DNA of 64,000 nt from Puniceicoccaceae bacterium K14 (GCA_022538095.1 JAKYXN010000010.1:1-64000), one strand, 5' to 3'. Counted from the first letter of the stretch, positions 18,329 through 27,232 are shown. The notes: generated from the letters alone by a model not told the origin. Translations and numbers: made by a program.

Positions 18329-19078
18329 TTAGAAGCGAATGAGTGTGATCGAATCCAAGCTCCTATGGTTGGATGAACGTGACTGCATTTCGATGTTATA
18401 GTCATTAAACTCGCTGTTGAATCGAGCTGAACGTTGCTTATTTTGCGATGAGTTCGTATTCGAGGTGTATCCGAGTCCCTTAAGGGTGTCGATATAGCGT
18501 TCTGTGATATTGTCTCCGCTCAAATCGAAGCTGGCAAAGGCATCAACTTTTTCTAGCTCCAGAGCGTTTGGCAATTCCATCACAAAATCTTGAGCATCAA
18601 AGTGAGGGGTTGATGATTGCCTTGTGTCGGTTGTGACAACCAAGGTTTCAGCCTCGGGAGCATCCGAGGTTAAAGTCATCGTTGGTTCATCAACAATAAA
18701 AAGAGGCGTTTTTTGATCAGTGGTAATCGCGGGAGCGAAGGTCACTTGCGGTTCGGAAAATTCTTTTGAGTTAGCTGGTAGGAGGGCGAATGCTTCTTCG
18801 TGAGCTGGCCCTGTGGAGGCTACTTGGAAACTGCTTACTGTAAGCACGGTAAAGGCTCCACATGTCAGGGCTAATCCACAAGCGCCAGTAACTTTACGAA
18901 ATCCGAGCCAAAAATCTCTGCTGCTGAGTGTTAGCTTTGAGGCACTCGCTTGCGCTTCGAGTCGCATTTTCACGTCGAGCTCTCTGCTGAAGTTTTCCCA
19001 GAAGTGGTCGTCTGGCTTTTCAGCACGCTTTGCCTGAATCAGTTGGCTTAGAGTAATTTTCCCTCTTTTTTTGGGCAT
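18329..19078 (-). CDS. hypothetical membrane protein
   Basis: Not recognised. 249 residues from the ATG at 19078; an ATG seven codons upstream (19099) is also possible and neither has a clear ribosome-binding site. The N-terminal about 70 residues are charged and cytoplasmic (MPKKRGKITLSQLIQAKRAE), then one membrane helix at about 68-90 (VTGACGLALTCGAFTVLTV), then a Ser/Thr-rich periplasmic part. This layout, with a short cytoplasmic head and a variable periplasmic tail, is like that of anti-sigma factors, but no sigma factor gene is adjacent and I would not name it so. It has its own intrinsic terminator. Confidence 0.7.
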   Translation of the reverse strand: MPKKRGKITLSQLIQAKRAEKPDDHFWENFSRELDVKMRLEAQASASKLTLSSRDFWLGFRKVTGACGLALTCGAFTVLTVSSFQVASTGPAHEEAFALLPANSKEFSEPQVTFAPAITTDQKTPLFIVDEPTMTLTSDAPEAETLVVTTDTRQSSTPHFDAQDFVMELPNALELEKVDAFASFDLSGDNITERYIDTLKGLGYTSNTNSSQNKQRSARFNSEFNDYNIEMQSRSSNHRSLDSITLIRF

Positions 19079-19315
19079 TGCAGGTAAGACGTGAAACATT
19101 CTGAAACATTCAAAATCTTTTAAAAAAAAGTGACTTTATTTTAACGATAATACAAATCTCTTTTACTTGTCTTGTAATTCATTGGAATCCAGTGCTTTAA
19201 GATTTCTCACGGCTTTTGCGAATACTGAGGGTAATGACTAGTTTCGAAAATGTTGAATTCTCTAGGCTCTTATAAATTGCCTAAGCCATGCTTATTCTTA
19301 GAAGCTCAGGGTTCT

Positions 19316-20401
19316 ATGTTGAAAGCTTCTTTTATCGCGACGGTTGGAATTTGTTTTCTTGCTTTTCAAGGATGCCAAACGACCTCGATAACTGACGAGG
19401 AGAAAGCTGCTAAAATCGCTGAAGCCAAACGCTTAGAGGAAGAGGAAGCAAAGTGGCGTTCGGGTTATCTTAACCGTATAATGGAATCGGAGAGGATGGT
19501 TTGGGATGTTTTAGCCCCATTGATGGAATCGGCAGTTGATTATCGTGCGAACGAAACATTTGGCTATATCGGGGCCGTATTTGTAAGTGGTTTGTATTAT
19601 CCGGATTTTTTGCAGTCGGAAGTGGAAGCGGCAGGCTATGGCGATCATGTGAGCGTACGATTTGTGTTTGATGGTTCTGTAGCGGAGCAAGCCGGATTGG
19701 AGGCGGGTGATAAAATTGTATCGATCAATGGAAGACGGGTGCCGCGTGGCGATGCTGCGACGACGTTTGCACTGCGGAAAATGAAGCGATTGCTGAAGCC
19801 AGGGGAGACAAATTTGCTCGAAATCGAGCGAGCAGGGAAGCAGCTAGTTATAGAATTGGTTCCGCAGAAAGCGGCTTACTATGGCGTGGTGGTAGTGCCT
19901 TCGTCTGATCGCTTTATCCAAGCAGAGGACGAGGCTATCTGGATAAGCGTTCCGTTAGTGGAGGCTTTGCGACTCAAGGAGGATCTTGCGTTTGTGTGTG
20001 CCTATGGGCTGTCGCAGAATGTTATGCGTCATTCCAAAAAACGAGGACAGAATAGCTTTCTGGGATCTGCTCTCGATTTAGCAGCCGCGGTTCACGGAGT
20101 CAATTTGGGTGGCTTATTCGGTAGCATGGGACAAAGCGCTTACAAAGAGGGGTTTGTGATAGAATCTGATGTGATTGCTCTCTTTTTACTAGCGTCGACT
20201 GGCTACGAGATTGAAGGGTATCCAGAATACTGGGAACGAGTTATGTTAGGTGGAACTGATAGAGAGTTTTTGGGCAAAGGGGAACAGAATCGCATTGATT
20301 TGATAAATAAAGTAATAGATGCGATTGCTGAAATGAAGGCGGCGGGAGAAACTATTTTTCCGACTGCTTATCTTGGCGGCGATACAAGTATCCTTGATTA
20401 A
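19316..20401 (+). CDS. PDZ lipoprotein with zinc-motif-less M48 peptidase-like domain
   Basis: 361 residues from the ATG at 19316, which places a lipoprotein signal with lipobox FQGC (Cys20). A PDZ domain spans about 105-182 (GSVAEQAGLEAGDKIVSINGR). The C-terminal half follows the M48 peptidase pattern: IWISVPLVEALRLKEDLAFV, then AYGLSQNVMRH where active enzymes have AHELAHxVxxH, then ESDVIALFLLASTGY for the usual EADRxGLxLMARAGY, then EYWERV. Tyr230, Gly231 and Gln234 replace the His, Glu and His of HExxH, while Glu283 of the third ligand motif remains. It is therefore probably a catalytically dead M48 relative, perhaps a chaperone or adaptor in the outer membrane. Alignment is by eye. Confidence 0.82.
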   Translation: MLKASFIATVGICFLAFQGCQTTSITDEEKAAKIAEAKRLEEEEAKWRSGYLNRIMESERMVWDVLAPLMESAVDYRANETFGYIGAVFVSGLYYPDFLQSEVEAAGYGDHVSVRFVFDGSVAEQAGLEAGDKIVSINGRRVPRGDAATTFALRKMKRLLKPGETNLLEIERAGKQLVIELVPQKAAYYGVVVVPSSDRFIQAEDEAIWISVPLVEALRLKEDLAFVCAYGLSQNVMRHSKKRGQNSFLGSALDLAAAVHGVNLGGLFGSMGQSAYKEGFVIESDVIALFLLASTGYEIEGYPEYWERVMLGGTDREFLGKGEQNRIDLINKVIDAIAEMKAAGETIFPTAYLGGDTSILD

Positions 20402-20442
20402 AAAATTGCTTGGTTCTCGGTGGGACTCAATGTGATTTGTTG

Positions 20443-21381
20443 ATGAACGAAGTTGGCTCCCAAATAAGCGAAGACTATATCCAAGGAAATTTTAACGGAA
20501 AGCTGTGCGATGCACGTGCTCCGATGATCAGCCCTCTAGACCGAGGTTTTTTGTATGGGGATGCGATTTATGAAGTTTGGCGCACGTATGAGGGGGTTAT
20601 TTTCGGATGGCATGAGCATTGGGAACGTCTTCTGCAAACAGCAGAGGGATTATCGATGGAGTTGCCATTGTCTCAGGAAGATGTCTTGGATTTGATTCGT
20701 TTCACTACCAAGGCTTGGCGAGATAAAACGGGGTCAGATTCAGAACTGTATGTCCGACTGCAAATTAGCAGAGGAGCTGGTTTGCTCGGCTTAGATACTG
20801 GACTGGCCGATACGGCAAATTTTGCTATTTTTGTGAAAGCCCAGGGTGATTTGAGCGACGAAAAATTAGACAAAGGATTGTCTTTACATGTATCTGAAAA
20901 TTGGAAACGGAATCCATTGGATGCGATGCCACCTTCCCTGAAAACGGGTAATTATTTGAACAATATCTTGGGTCTTTCCGAAGCAAAAAAGCATGGATGC
21001 GACGATGTGCTTTTTTTGAATCATGCAGGGGATTTCACCGAAGCGTCGACGCGAAATGTGTGGTTTATCTTTGATGATCGAATTTCAACACCTCGGATCG
21101 AGGACGGAATATTAGCGGGAGTTACGCGGCGTCTGATTTTGGAGAACATTGATGAGCTCGGAAGCCGCCCATTCGTCGAAGAGAAAATCCGTCCAGAAGA
21201 TCTAGCAAGCGTTGAAGAGTGCTTTCTTACCTCTAGTACGCAGGATGTGCAACCGGTTTCATCGATTGGTGAACTTACATTCAAGACTGGTTCTGAAACG
21301 CTTACTCGGGCCTTGAAGAGTGAGTTCAATGAGCTTGTGAAATGGACAGTTGAAGTGAAACGCAACAGTCAGTGGGTATGA
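20443..21381 (+). CDS. class IV aminotransferase (BCAT/D-amino acid transaminase/ADC lyase group)
   Basis: 312 residues from ATG 20443 (a TTG at 20410 is also in frame). PLP fold type IV: early LDRGFLYGDAIYEVWRTY, RLxxSRGAGLLGLD-like arginine block, Lys of the Schiff base in SLKTGNYLNNILG, and the EASTRNVWF strand that contacts the cofactor. These features identify the fold but do not separate branched-chain aminotransferase from D-alanine aminotransferase or aminodeoxychorismate lyase. No ilv, pab or dat genes are near. It starts 42 bases after the PDZ lipoprotein gene. Confidence 0.9.
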   Translation: MNEVGSQISEDYIQGNFNGKLCDARAPMISPLDRGFLYGDAIYEVWRTYEGVIFGWHEHWERLLQTAEGLSMELPLSQEDVLDLIRFTTKAWRDKTGSDSELYVRLQISRGAGLLGLDTGLADTANFAIFVKAQGDLSDEKLDKGLSLHVSENWKRNPLDAMPPSLKTGNYLNNILGLSEAKKHGCDDVLFLNHAGDFTEASTRNVWFIFDDRISTPRIEDGILAGVTRRLILENIDELGSRPFVEEKIRPEDLASVEECFLTSSTQDVQPVSSIGELTFKTGSETLTRALKSEFNELVKWTVEVKRNSQWV

Positions 21382-21523
21382 AATAGTTTACCTCTATCGA
21401 CGCTCTTTGTTAATAGTTTATTAAACTGTAGTTGTAATCTGAATAACGACTGACCCAAGCACGGAAGTTGCTAGGAACAAATAGGTTTTAGTTTGTTCAA
21501 AACTCTTGGGGAGGATTTTGATT

Positions 21524-22000
21524 ATGCATTCAATACGAATGAAATATTTACGCACTAGTGCCGTGCTGATGGCACGCGGGATTCACGCGGCAGGAGCCAC
21601 TGTGAGCCAGGCTGTGAAGCAGGTGGATCCTGCTGAATTTCACGAACTTGTGAAAAAAAAGGAGGGGATTGTATTGGACTTGAGAATCTCGGAGGAAACC
21701 GCAATGGGTAAGATTGAAAGCGCGGTAGAATTGGATTTTTTTCGTAAGGACTTTGTGCAGAAATTAGAGGCAATGGACCGGAGTATGCCAATTTATGTTT
21801 ATTGTGGCTCTGGCTCAAGAAGTATGAGCACGAGCAATTTGCTTGTTGAGCTTGGGTTCGATGAGATTGTGAATCTAGTAGGTGGTTTTTTTGCGTGGGA
21901 AAACAGTGGGTTCGCAATAGAGAATAAGAAATCTCATGATTTATATTCCACAGCGAGTGCTCGAGGCATTTCTAATCCACTGGAGGACGTTTTATCGTAG
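21524..22000 (+). CDS. rhodanese-domain protein
   Basis: 158 residues from the ATG at 21524, which is preceded by GGGGAGG at a good distance; the upstream TTG at 21506 lies inside this ribosome-binding site and is unlikely. One rhodanese domain at about 35-125 with the active-site loop YCGSGSRS carrying the catalytic Cys and the closing NLVGGFFAWENSGF. A short basic segment precedes it (MHSIRMKYLRTSAVLMARGI), which may be a weak amphipathic helix. It could transfer sulfane sulfur; the partner is unknown. Confidence 0.88.
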   Translation: MHSIRMKYLRTSAVLMARGIHAAGATVSQAVKQVDPAEFHELVKKKEGIVLDLRISEETAMGKIESAVELDFFRKDFVQKLEAMDRSMPIYVYCGSGSRSMSTSNLLVELGFDEIVNLVGGFFAWENSGFAIENKKSHDLYSTASARGISNPLEDVLS

Positions 22001-22177
22001 GTCTGCTTCTTTGTTTTATGGCCTTAAATGATGGCTGTGACCGGTGACGAAAAGCCGTTAGCTTTGATTGATAAGAGTTGATAGCTAAGCGTTTGCCGAA
22101 CGGGGCAGTCTCTCGGAGACGATTTTCGTGTCGCACGCTTGCACATGGTAAAGACATTGCCATAGCCTGCTTCTTTT
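22001..22177. other. intergenic region before rarA
   Basis: 177 bases between the rhodanese gene and rarA. I see no gene, no convincing hairpin and no clear promoter hexamers. Confidence 0.4.
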
Positions 22178-23545
22178 ATGGCGGGCCAAAACGATCTATT
22201 TACTGGCGAAGAGGAGTTGGAATTCATTGGAGAAGGTAATCCTTCGAAGGGGGCGGCCGATACTAAGCGTCAGCCATTGGCAGCTCGAATGCGTCCTAGT
22301 TCGCTGAAGGAAGTTGTTGGGCAAGACCATATTCTTGGAAATGAGATGCTTTTGCCGCGTCTGGTCCGTTCGAATACATTTGGGAGCCTGCTCTTTTATG
22401 GACCTCCTGGATGTGGCAAAACAAGTATGGCAGAGGCTATATCGCAGGAAACGAATAGTCGGTTTGTGCGAATCAATGCTGTTATGTCGAACGTCGGTGA
22501 GCTTCGTCAGATCTTGTCTGCGGCTCGACGAATAGAGAGTAAGGATACGGTTCTGTTTATCGATGAAATTCATCGTTTCAATAAGTCCCAGCAGGACTTA
22601 TTGCTTCCGGATGTTGAAGCGGGTGTGATCCGTTTGATTGGAGCGACGACTCATAATCCGGGCTTTTATGTGAATCCGCCGTTGTTAAGCCGTAGCCATT
22701 TATTTCGCCTCGAACCGCATGAGCCGGAAACGGTTGCGGCTGTGATGAGACGAGCCTTGGAAGATGGAGAGCGTGGATTAGGGGAACGCGGGCAATTTGC
22801 GGACGGGGAAATTTTGCTGGGATTGGCACGTTTGTGTGATGGTGATTTACGTCGCGGGTTGAACGCACTGGAAGTGATTTCCATGGGAGTTCCCGAGGGC
22901 GAAGCCATTACGAAAGAAGCGGTGGCGCTCTTTGCCAGCGAACGTCAGATTCGCTACGACGCGGACGAAGACGATCATTATGATACGATTTCCGCGTTCA
23001 TAAAAAGTATGCGCGGGGGTGATCCGGATGCGGCGGTTTACTGGTTGGCTAAAATGTTGGCGGGTGGCGAAGACCCGCGATTTATTGCCCGCCGTTTGGT
23101 TATTTTTGCGTCTGAAGATGTCGGCTTAGCCGATTCTTCGGCTTTGCCTCTGGCAACTGCGACTTTGCAAGCCTGCGAGTTTGTCGGCATGCCTGAATGT
23201 CGCATAAACCTCGGCCATTGTGTGACTTATATGGCTATGGCACCTAAGAGTAATAGTGCTTACTTGGCAGTAAACAGTGCATTAGCATCGATTAAGCAGG
23301 GACCCGTGCAGGAAGTGCCGCTAGAGCTGAAAGACAAAGGTGGTAAAGCGAGCAAGCAGTTGGGCAATGGCCAAGATTATGAATACAGTCACGGTTTTGG
23401 GGAAAATATTTCTGGCCAAGATTTTATGAGACAACCGCAGGTGTTTTTTGAACCTAATCGGGTCGGAGCGGAAATTGAAATCGCTAAGCGTTTAGAGCGT
23501 TGGAAATCGCTGAAAGCAGAGCGTCGGAAGAATAAAGGAAGTTAA
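22178..23545 (+). CDS. rarA: replication-associated recombination protein A (AAA ATPase)
   Basis: 455 residues, the usual length. MgsA/RarA acts at stalled replication forks and single-strand ends. Seen: the opening LAARMRPSSLKEVVGQDHIL, Walker A GPPGCGKTS, Walker B LFIDEIHRFNKSQQD, sensor 1 IGATTHNP, and the C-terminal tetramerisation region with SAFIKSMRGGDPDAAVYWLAKMLAGGEDP (split here by position, about 270-300) and FASEDVGLAD. The gene at 23550 follows after four bases and is probably co-transcribed. Confidence 0.96.
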   Translation: MAGQNDLFTGEEELEFIGEGNPSKGAADTKRQPLAARMRPSSLKEVVGQDHILGNEMLLPRLVRSNTFGSLLFYGPPGCGKTSMAEAISQETNSRFVRINAVMSNVGELRQILSAARRIESKDTVLFIDEIHRFNKSQQDLLLPDVEAGVIRLIGATTHNPGFYVNPPLLSRSHLFRLEPHEPETVAAVMRRALEDGERGLGERGQFADGEILLGLARLCDGDLRRGLNALEVISMGVPEGEAITKEAVALFASERQIRYDADEDDHYDTISAFIKSMRGGDPDAAVYWLAKMLAGGEDPRFIARRLVIFASEDVGLADSSALPLATATLQACEFVGMPECRINLGHCVTYMAMAPKSNSAYLAVNSALASIKQGPVQEVPLELKDKGGKASKQLGNGQDYEYSHGFGENISGQDFMRQPQVFFEPNRVGAEIEIAKRLERWKSLKAERRKNKGS

Positions 23546-23549
23546 TTTT

Positions 23550-24029
23550 ATGATAGTAGACCATGTAGATAATTGGGATCGATACTTGTTGGGTTCGACC
23601 TGGGAGAAAGTATTTGAATTTCTGTTGCAGCTTCAACCCGATGCGGAAGAGAAGAAGTATGAAATCGAAGGAGACGATGTGTTTGCCATCGTGATGAGCT
23701 ACCCAACGCGCGAAGAAGGAAGTGACGGAACCGTTCTCGAAGCACACCGTGCTTATGCAGATATTCATATGACTTTGGTCGGAGGAGAGAAAATCGCTTG
23801 TTTTCCGACCCACACCTTAGCGGTCAAAGATGAATACGTTGCTGAACGCGATGTTGAGTTTTTTCAGATCGAGAAAAAATCTGACTTACTGATTTCGCTG
23901 CGTCCTGGGAGTTTTGCGTTATTGCTTCCTCAAGATGCTCATACGCCACAGCTTAGCGTTGCGGGCTTGGAGGGCTCGACTGTAAAAAAGGTCGTAGTTA
24001 AGATACGTCTAGATTTACTCGACTTGTAG
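23550..24029 (+). CDS. YhcH/YjgK/YiaL family protein
   Basis: 159 residues, the normal length of this cupin-like family (DUF386), known from E. coli YhcH, YiaL and the EbgC subunit. The family mark is the metal-binding EAHRAYADIHMTL with a later PQDAHTP. Members are linked to sugar acid and sialic acid metabolism, possibly as anomerases. Coupling to rarA (four-base gap) gives no functional hint. Confidence 0.9.
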   Translation: MIVDHVDNWDRYLLGSTWEKVFEFLLQLQPDAEEKKYEIEGDDVFAIVMSYPTREEGSDGTVLEAHRAYADIHMTLVGGEKIACFPTHTLAVKDEYVAERDVEFFQIEKKSDLLISLRPGSFALLLPQDAHTPQLSVAGLEGSTVKKVVVKIRLDLLDL

Positions 24030-24046
24030 ACGATGGTCTACGTTTA
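24026..24046 (+). terminator. weak hairpin at end of the YhcH-type gene
   Basis: A 6-bp stem with a 4-base loop (GTAGAC GATG GTCTAC) overlaps the stop codon and is followed by only three T. It may end the rarA-yhcH transcript before the convergent FkbM-like gene. Confidence 0.35.
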
Positions 24047-24086
24047 GCTAACTGAAGCCCTGTGAGGATTTGTCGTTGGCGAGTAC

Positions 24087-24911
24087 TTAGTTCACTCCGA
24101 AATCGGCGAATCGGAATAAGATCATCACCGACTCTTTGTCATGACGAGATGAGGTGATGCGTTCGTAATAGACAGGGAGATTAGGAATCGTAAGAGTCCC
24201 AACGTTTATATGGGCGAGAATGAAGGTGGGCTTGAATCGATTGAAATCAAAACCTTCCAAAGCACGATTTTCGTATCCCTTTAAGTTTAATATTAGAAGA
24301 TCGAAATCAGAATCGAATTCCGCCTTGTCCAAGATTCGTGAAATGCAATCGGTGTTGATAAACGACATCTTGGTTTTGCTGCCGGCTTGGCCCAATTTGA
24401 CGACTTGCTGTTTGCATTCTTTCTCTAGGCGTTCTTGAGCAGCCCGTTTGAGCTCCTCACGAATGGACTTTTCAGGAGGGAGACCTTCGATTCCGATGTA
24501 TGAATCTTCGAGACTTTTATCAACGGCTGCCACATTCAGGATTTTGCAGTTCTTACGCCGTTTGCGACAACTGTGGAAGAGATGTGGCCATGGTTCGATG
24601 AGGAGGCCTTGCCAGCCTAGGGCTTTCTCGAAGTAAAGGGAGAGACTTCCTTTACCCCCATCGTGAGCGCCGACTTCCACGTAGGTCCCGTGGGAACGTT
24701 CAAGAAAAGGAAGAATGGATTCTTTGTGACGCTTCAAGGCTCCAATGGAAAATAGCTTATGGTAGCTTTTCCATTTTGATACCTTAGGTGCGTTGATACT
24801 GAGCGTTGTCACGTTGAGGAGGTTGGTTGTTTTAGATTTCGACAGTATTCGGACCGGATTAAGGAAATTGGTGATGCGTTGCGAAATGAAGCGCCTCGGG
24901 CTTGTGTTCAT
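24087..24911 (-). CDS. FkbM-like methyltransferase domain protein
   Basis: 274 residues. The SAM-binding start of FkbM methyltransferases is clear: GTYVEVGAHDGGKGS (about 75-89), then GWQGLLIEPWPHLF with the acidic residue that contacts the ribose (Glu106), and VAAVDKS. The usual later motif (K-I-D-V-E-G) is here LILNLKGYENRALEG, with Asn209 and Lys211 in place of the two acids. The protein may be inactive or may have a changed substrate. An N-terminal basic segment of about 40 residues precedes the domain. It is divergent from the ACT protein gene with only 28 bases between. Confidence 0.8.
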   Translation of the reverse strand: MNTSPRRFISQRITNFLNPVRILSKSKTTNLLNVTTLSINAPKVSKWKSYHKLFSIGALKRHKESILPFLERSHGTYVEVGAHDGGKGSLSLYFEKALGWQGLLIEPWPHLFHSCRKRRKNCKILNVAAVDKSLEDSYIGIEGLPPEKSIREELKRAAQERLEKECKQQVVKLGQAGSKTKMSFINTDCISRILDKAEFDSDFDLLILNLKGYENRALEGFDFNRFKPTFILAHINVGTLTIPNLPVYYERITSSRHDKESVMILFRFADFGVN

Positions 24912-24939
24912 TCAACTCAGACTTTAACAAAGAAGGAAT

Positions 24940-25458
24940 ATGGAAACCCCACTTGTTCTCACCATAATCAGCCCGGATCGTCCGGGCTTAGTTGATGCGC
25001 TTTCCGGAGCTATTGCTAAGAATAGCGGTAATTGGCTGGAAAGCCGAATGTGCAAATTGGGCGGTCAGTTTGCTGGAATACTAAGGATCGGAGTAGCAGA
25101 AGAGAATAAAGAGGCGTTGCTCAGTGATCTTGGAAAACTCGAAAGCAAGGGACTCAAAATCACTGTTGAGTCGACGCAAGCGATTGTTGTCGAAGAGGGA
25201 GAAGAAACGATCGAGATGGAAATCCTCGGGCAAGATAGGCCGGGAATTGTGAGCCAGATTTCAGCAGCATTTGCTAAGCACAACGTGAATGTCGAGGAGC
25301 TTAGCACAGGATGTCGGAGTGCCCCCATGTCAGGAGAGCAGCTATTTGAAGCTACCGCCCGAATACGAATTCCGAGTTCTTGCGAATTGTCTGAGTTGCG
25401 TGGAGATCTTGAAAAGGTAGCTGAGGATCTGATGGTCGATGTATCGTTTTTAGACTAG
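24940..25458 (+). CDS. double ACT domain protein, GcvR-like
   Basis: 172 residues made of two ACT domains (about 3-80 and 88-170), each opening with a strand and the DRPGL/DRPGI turn (ISPDRPGLVDALSGAIAK and LGQDRPGIVSQISAAFAKHN). This is the layout of GcvR, the regulator of the glycine cleavage system in E. coli, which has no DNA-binding domain and acts through GcvA. No gcv gene is close. AAGGA lies directly before the ATG. Confidence 0.85.
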   Translation: METPLVLTIISPDRPGLVDALSGAIAKNSGNWLESRMCKLGGQFAGILRIGVAEENKEALLSDLGKLESKGLKITVESTQAIVVEEGEETIEMEILGQDRPGIVSQISAAFAKHNVNVEELSTGCRSAPMSGEQLFEATARIRIPSSCELSELRGDLEKVAEDLMVDVSFLD

Positions 25459-25844
25459 ATAGGCTCATTGATGGGGCGTTTAGAAGTTCTTAGAAGGTTA
25501 GTGCCCGCTGTTTGGGAAGAGCCTATCGATTGGGCAGATGCTGTGCTACGGTTGGAAGCATATGACAAAGAATGGGGTTGCTAGTGGAGAGTAGCTGGCA
25601 CAGGTTGTCGTTGTTCTTTTAAATGCATTATGAGTGACGGTCGTTAAGCGATGACTGTCTGCCAACCGAGTTCGATAGGATCAACGGTGGATTCGAGGCT
25701 TTGAGCCTTGGATGTGTATCAAGACTAACATGCAATGTTTCTTGATAAAAAATACCTATTTATTTTAGCAACCAAAATGCTGTCAGCGGCGTTGGTACCT
25801 CATGATGCGTCTTTTAATCAAAAAATTAATAACGCAATAGAGTC
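25459..25844. other. gene-poor stretch with one 37-codon reading frame
   Basis: 386 bases. A 37-codon frame runs from ATG 25471 to the stop at 25582-25584 and translates to a plausible acidic/hydrophobic peptide (ends EAYDKEWGC), but there is no ribosome-binding site and it could be a remnant or chance. The remainder turns AT-rich towards 25844 and probably holds the promoter of the small DNA-binding protein gene. No tRNA or terminator was found. Confidence 0.4.
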
Positions 25845-26090
25845 ATGAAAAAAATACACGAGCTGTCCATTCGAGTAAACGAGAGCAATCCAAATCATCA
25901 TCTTTGGAATAACAATGGGGTTTGGTGGCTGCACTTTACAGTGTACCCTACGCCAGTTACGACGCAACGTATTCGAAAAAGTCTAAAGACGAAGTCGCTC
26001 GAAGCGGCACGAATAAGACGAGATCATTTTTTGGAGCAATTGAATACCGGTGCCGAAATTCCTGAAGTGGTTGCTCTTGAAAGCGCGTAA
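25845..26090 (+). CDS. small DNA-binding protein resembling an integrase arm-binding domain
   Basis: 81 residues. The core NNGVWWLHFTVYPTPVTTQ followed by RIRKSLKTKSLEAARIRRDH resembles the three-stranded sheet plus helix of the N-terminal arm-binding domain of tyrosine recombinases (pattern: strand W-x-x-F-T-V, then RxRxSLxTxxxxEAxxxRDxxL). The catalytic recombinase domain is absent, and no frame for it follows, so the protein is either a free-standing DNA-binding protein or the relic of an integrase. Two direct repeats stand right behind its stop codon. The similarity is by eye and the function is not known. Confidence 0.65.
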   Translation: MKKIHELSIRVNESNPNHHLWNNNGVWWLHFTVYPTPVTTQRIRKSLKTKSLEAARIRRDHFLEQLNTGAEIPEVVALESA

Positions 26091-26123
26091 TTCTATCACC
26101 TTTAGTTTGATTCTAACACCTTT
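26091..26123. repeat. two direct repeats TTCTAwCACCTTT, 20-bp spacing
   Basis: TTCTATCACCTTT (26091-26103) and TTCTAACACCTTT (26111-26123) differ at one base and start 20 bases apart, close to two helical turns. They lie between the stop codon of the small DNA-binding protein and the aldo/keto reductase start, a position suited to an operator or to a recombinase arm site. Confidence 0.6.
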
Positions 26124-26141
26124 GACCATTAGGTATTGGAG

Positions 26142-27161
26142 ATGGAAAAAAGAAGGATTGGGCGCACTGGTTTAGTCGTATCAGATGTCTGTTTAGGTAC
26201 GATGACGTTTGGCTCGTCTTGTGATAAGGACGAGTCTTTTCGTATTATGGACCATTCGATTGAGAGTGGTATAGATTTTTTTGATACTGCGGAAATTTAT
26301 CCAGTACCGCCTAAGCTTGAGTACGTAAACCGTACTGAGGAGATTGTTGGCGACTGGCTAAAAGACAAAAATCGTGATTCGGTCATCATTGCCACCAAGG
26401 TTGTGGGCTCTTCGAATGGCTGGTTTACACCTCCCGTTCGCACAGGTCGGACAGCGTTGGATCGACACCATATTCGCGTAGCAGTGGAGGGGAGTTTGAG
26501 GCGATTGGGAACTGACTACATCGACCTCTATCAAACGCACTGGTCTGACCATGATTTCCCGTATGAGGAAACAATGGAAACGTTGGATGCTTTGGTGAAA
26601 GAGGGGAAAATTCGTTATATTGGTTGTAGCAACGAAAACGAGTATGGATTGATGAAGTCTTTGGCGGTTTCTGAGAAGAATGGTTGGCGTCGCTACGAGT
26701 CGATTCAAAACAATTTTAGCATCCTAAACCGGAGATTTGAGGATGGTCTTGCAGAGGTTTGCCGTCGCGAGCAAGTGAGTTGCTTACCTTATTCTCCATT
26801 GGGTGGAGGCGTCGTAACCGGAAAGTATAATCAGGAAACGTATCCTGCTGGGGCTCGGTTTACGGATTATTTAGAAAATGGAGGGGACCGGCAGAAGAAG
26901 ATGGCTCAACGTTTTGTTAACCCTAAGAGCTTGGCGACGGTGGCAGATTTGGCGCCGGTGGCGGAGGAATTAGGCGTATCGCTTGCGGCATTTGCCCTCG
27001 CATGGAGCAAGGAGCACAATTTTGTGGCATCGACGATTGTGGGTGCCAACACGGTTGCTCAACTAGAAGAGAGCTTAAAGGGAGCTTCACTAAAACTGGA
27101 CTCGGGTATTCTTGCCAAAGTGGATGCTGTCACGGACAAGCACATGTATCCGATGGGATAA
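26142..27161 (+). CDS. aldo/keto reductase
   Basis: 339 residues from ATG 26142 (a TTG two codons upstream is possible). NADPH-dependent aldehyde/ketone reductase of the AKR superfamily. The catalytic tetrad is visible: Asp and Tyr in [10 protein letters not shown], Lys in IATKV, His in YQTHWSDHD. The C-terminal NADP-binding region includes [15 protein letters not shown]. The insert [15 protein letters not shown] after the Tyr suggests the Tas/YghZ group. The substrate is unknown. The direct repeats at 26091-26123 lie immediately upstream. Confidence 0.94.
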   Translation: MEKRRIGRTGLVVSDVCLGTMTFGSSCDKDESFRIMDHSIESGIDFFDTAEIYPVPPKLEYVNRTEEIVGDWLKDKNRDSVIIATKVVGSSNGWFTPPVRTGRTALDRHHIRVAVEGSLRRLGTDYIDLYQTHWSDHDFPYEETMETLDALVKEGKIRYIGCSNENEYGLMKSLAVSEKNGWRRYESIQNNFSILNRRFEDGLAEVCRREQVSCLPYSPLGGGVVTGKYNQETYPAGARFTDYLENGGDRQKKMAQRFVNPKSLATVADLAPVAEELGVSLAAFALAWSKEHNFVASTIVGANTVAQLEESLKGASLKLDSGILAKVDAVTDKHMYPMG

Positions 27162-27232
27162 TTTGGCTTTGTTTGGGTGAACAGGGCGTTTTGGGTGAAA
27201 GAAGTTTGCTGTAGCGCCGAACAGTTAAAGTA

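Noticed and set aside
19083-19098. Partial parS-like site GGTAAGACGTGAAACA
   Set aside because: Only about 12 of 16 bases match TGTTTCACGTGAAACA, one arm is essentially lost, and it overlaps a possible start region of a gene. It is best explained by chance.
25588-25602. TGGCAC as a sigma-54 -24 element
   Set aside because: The -12 GC dinucleotide is missing at the required spacing. A similar TGGCAC at 31907 has the TTGC two bases too far away.
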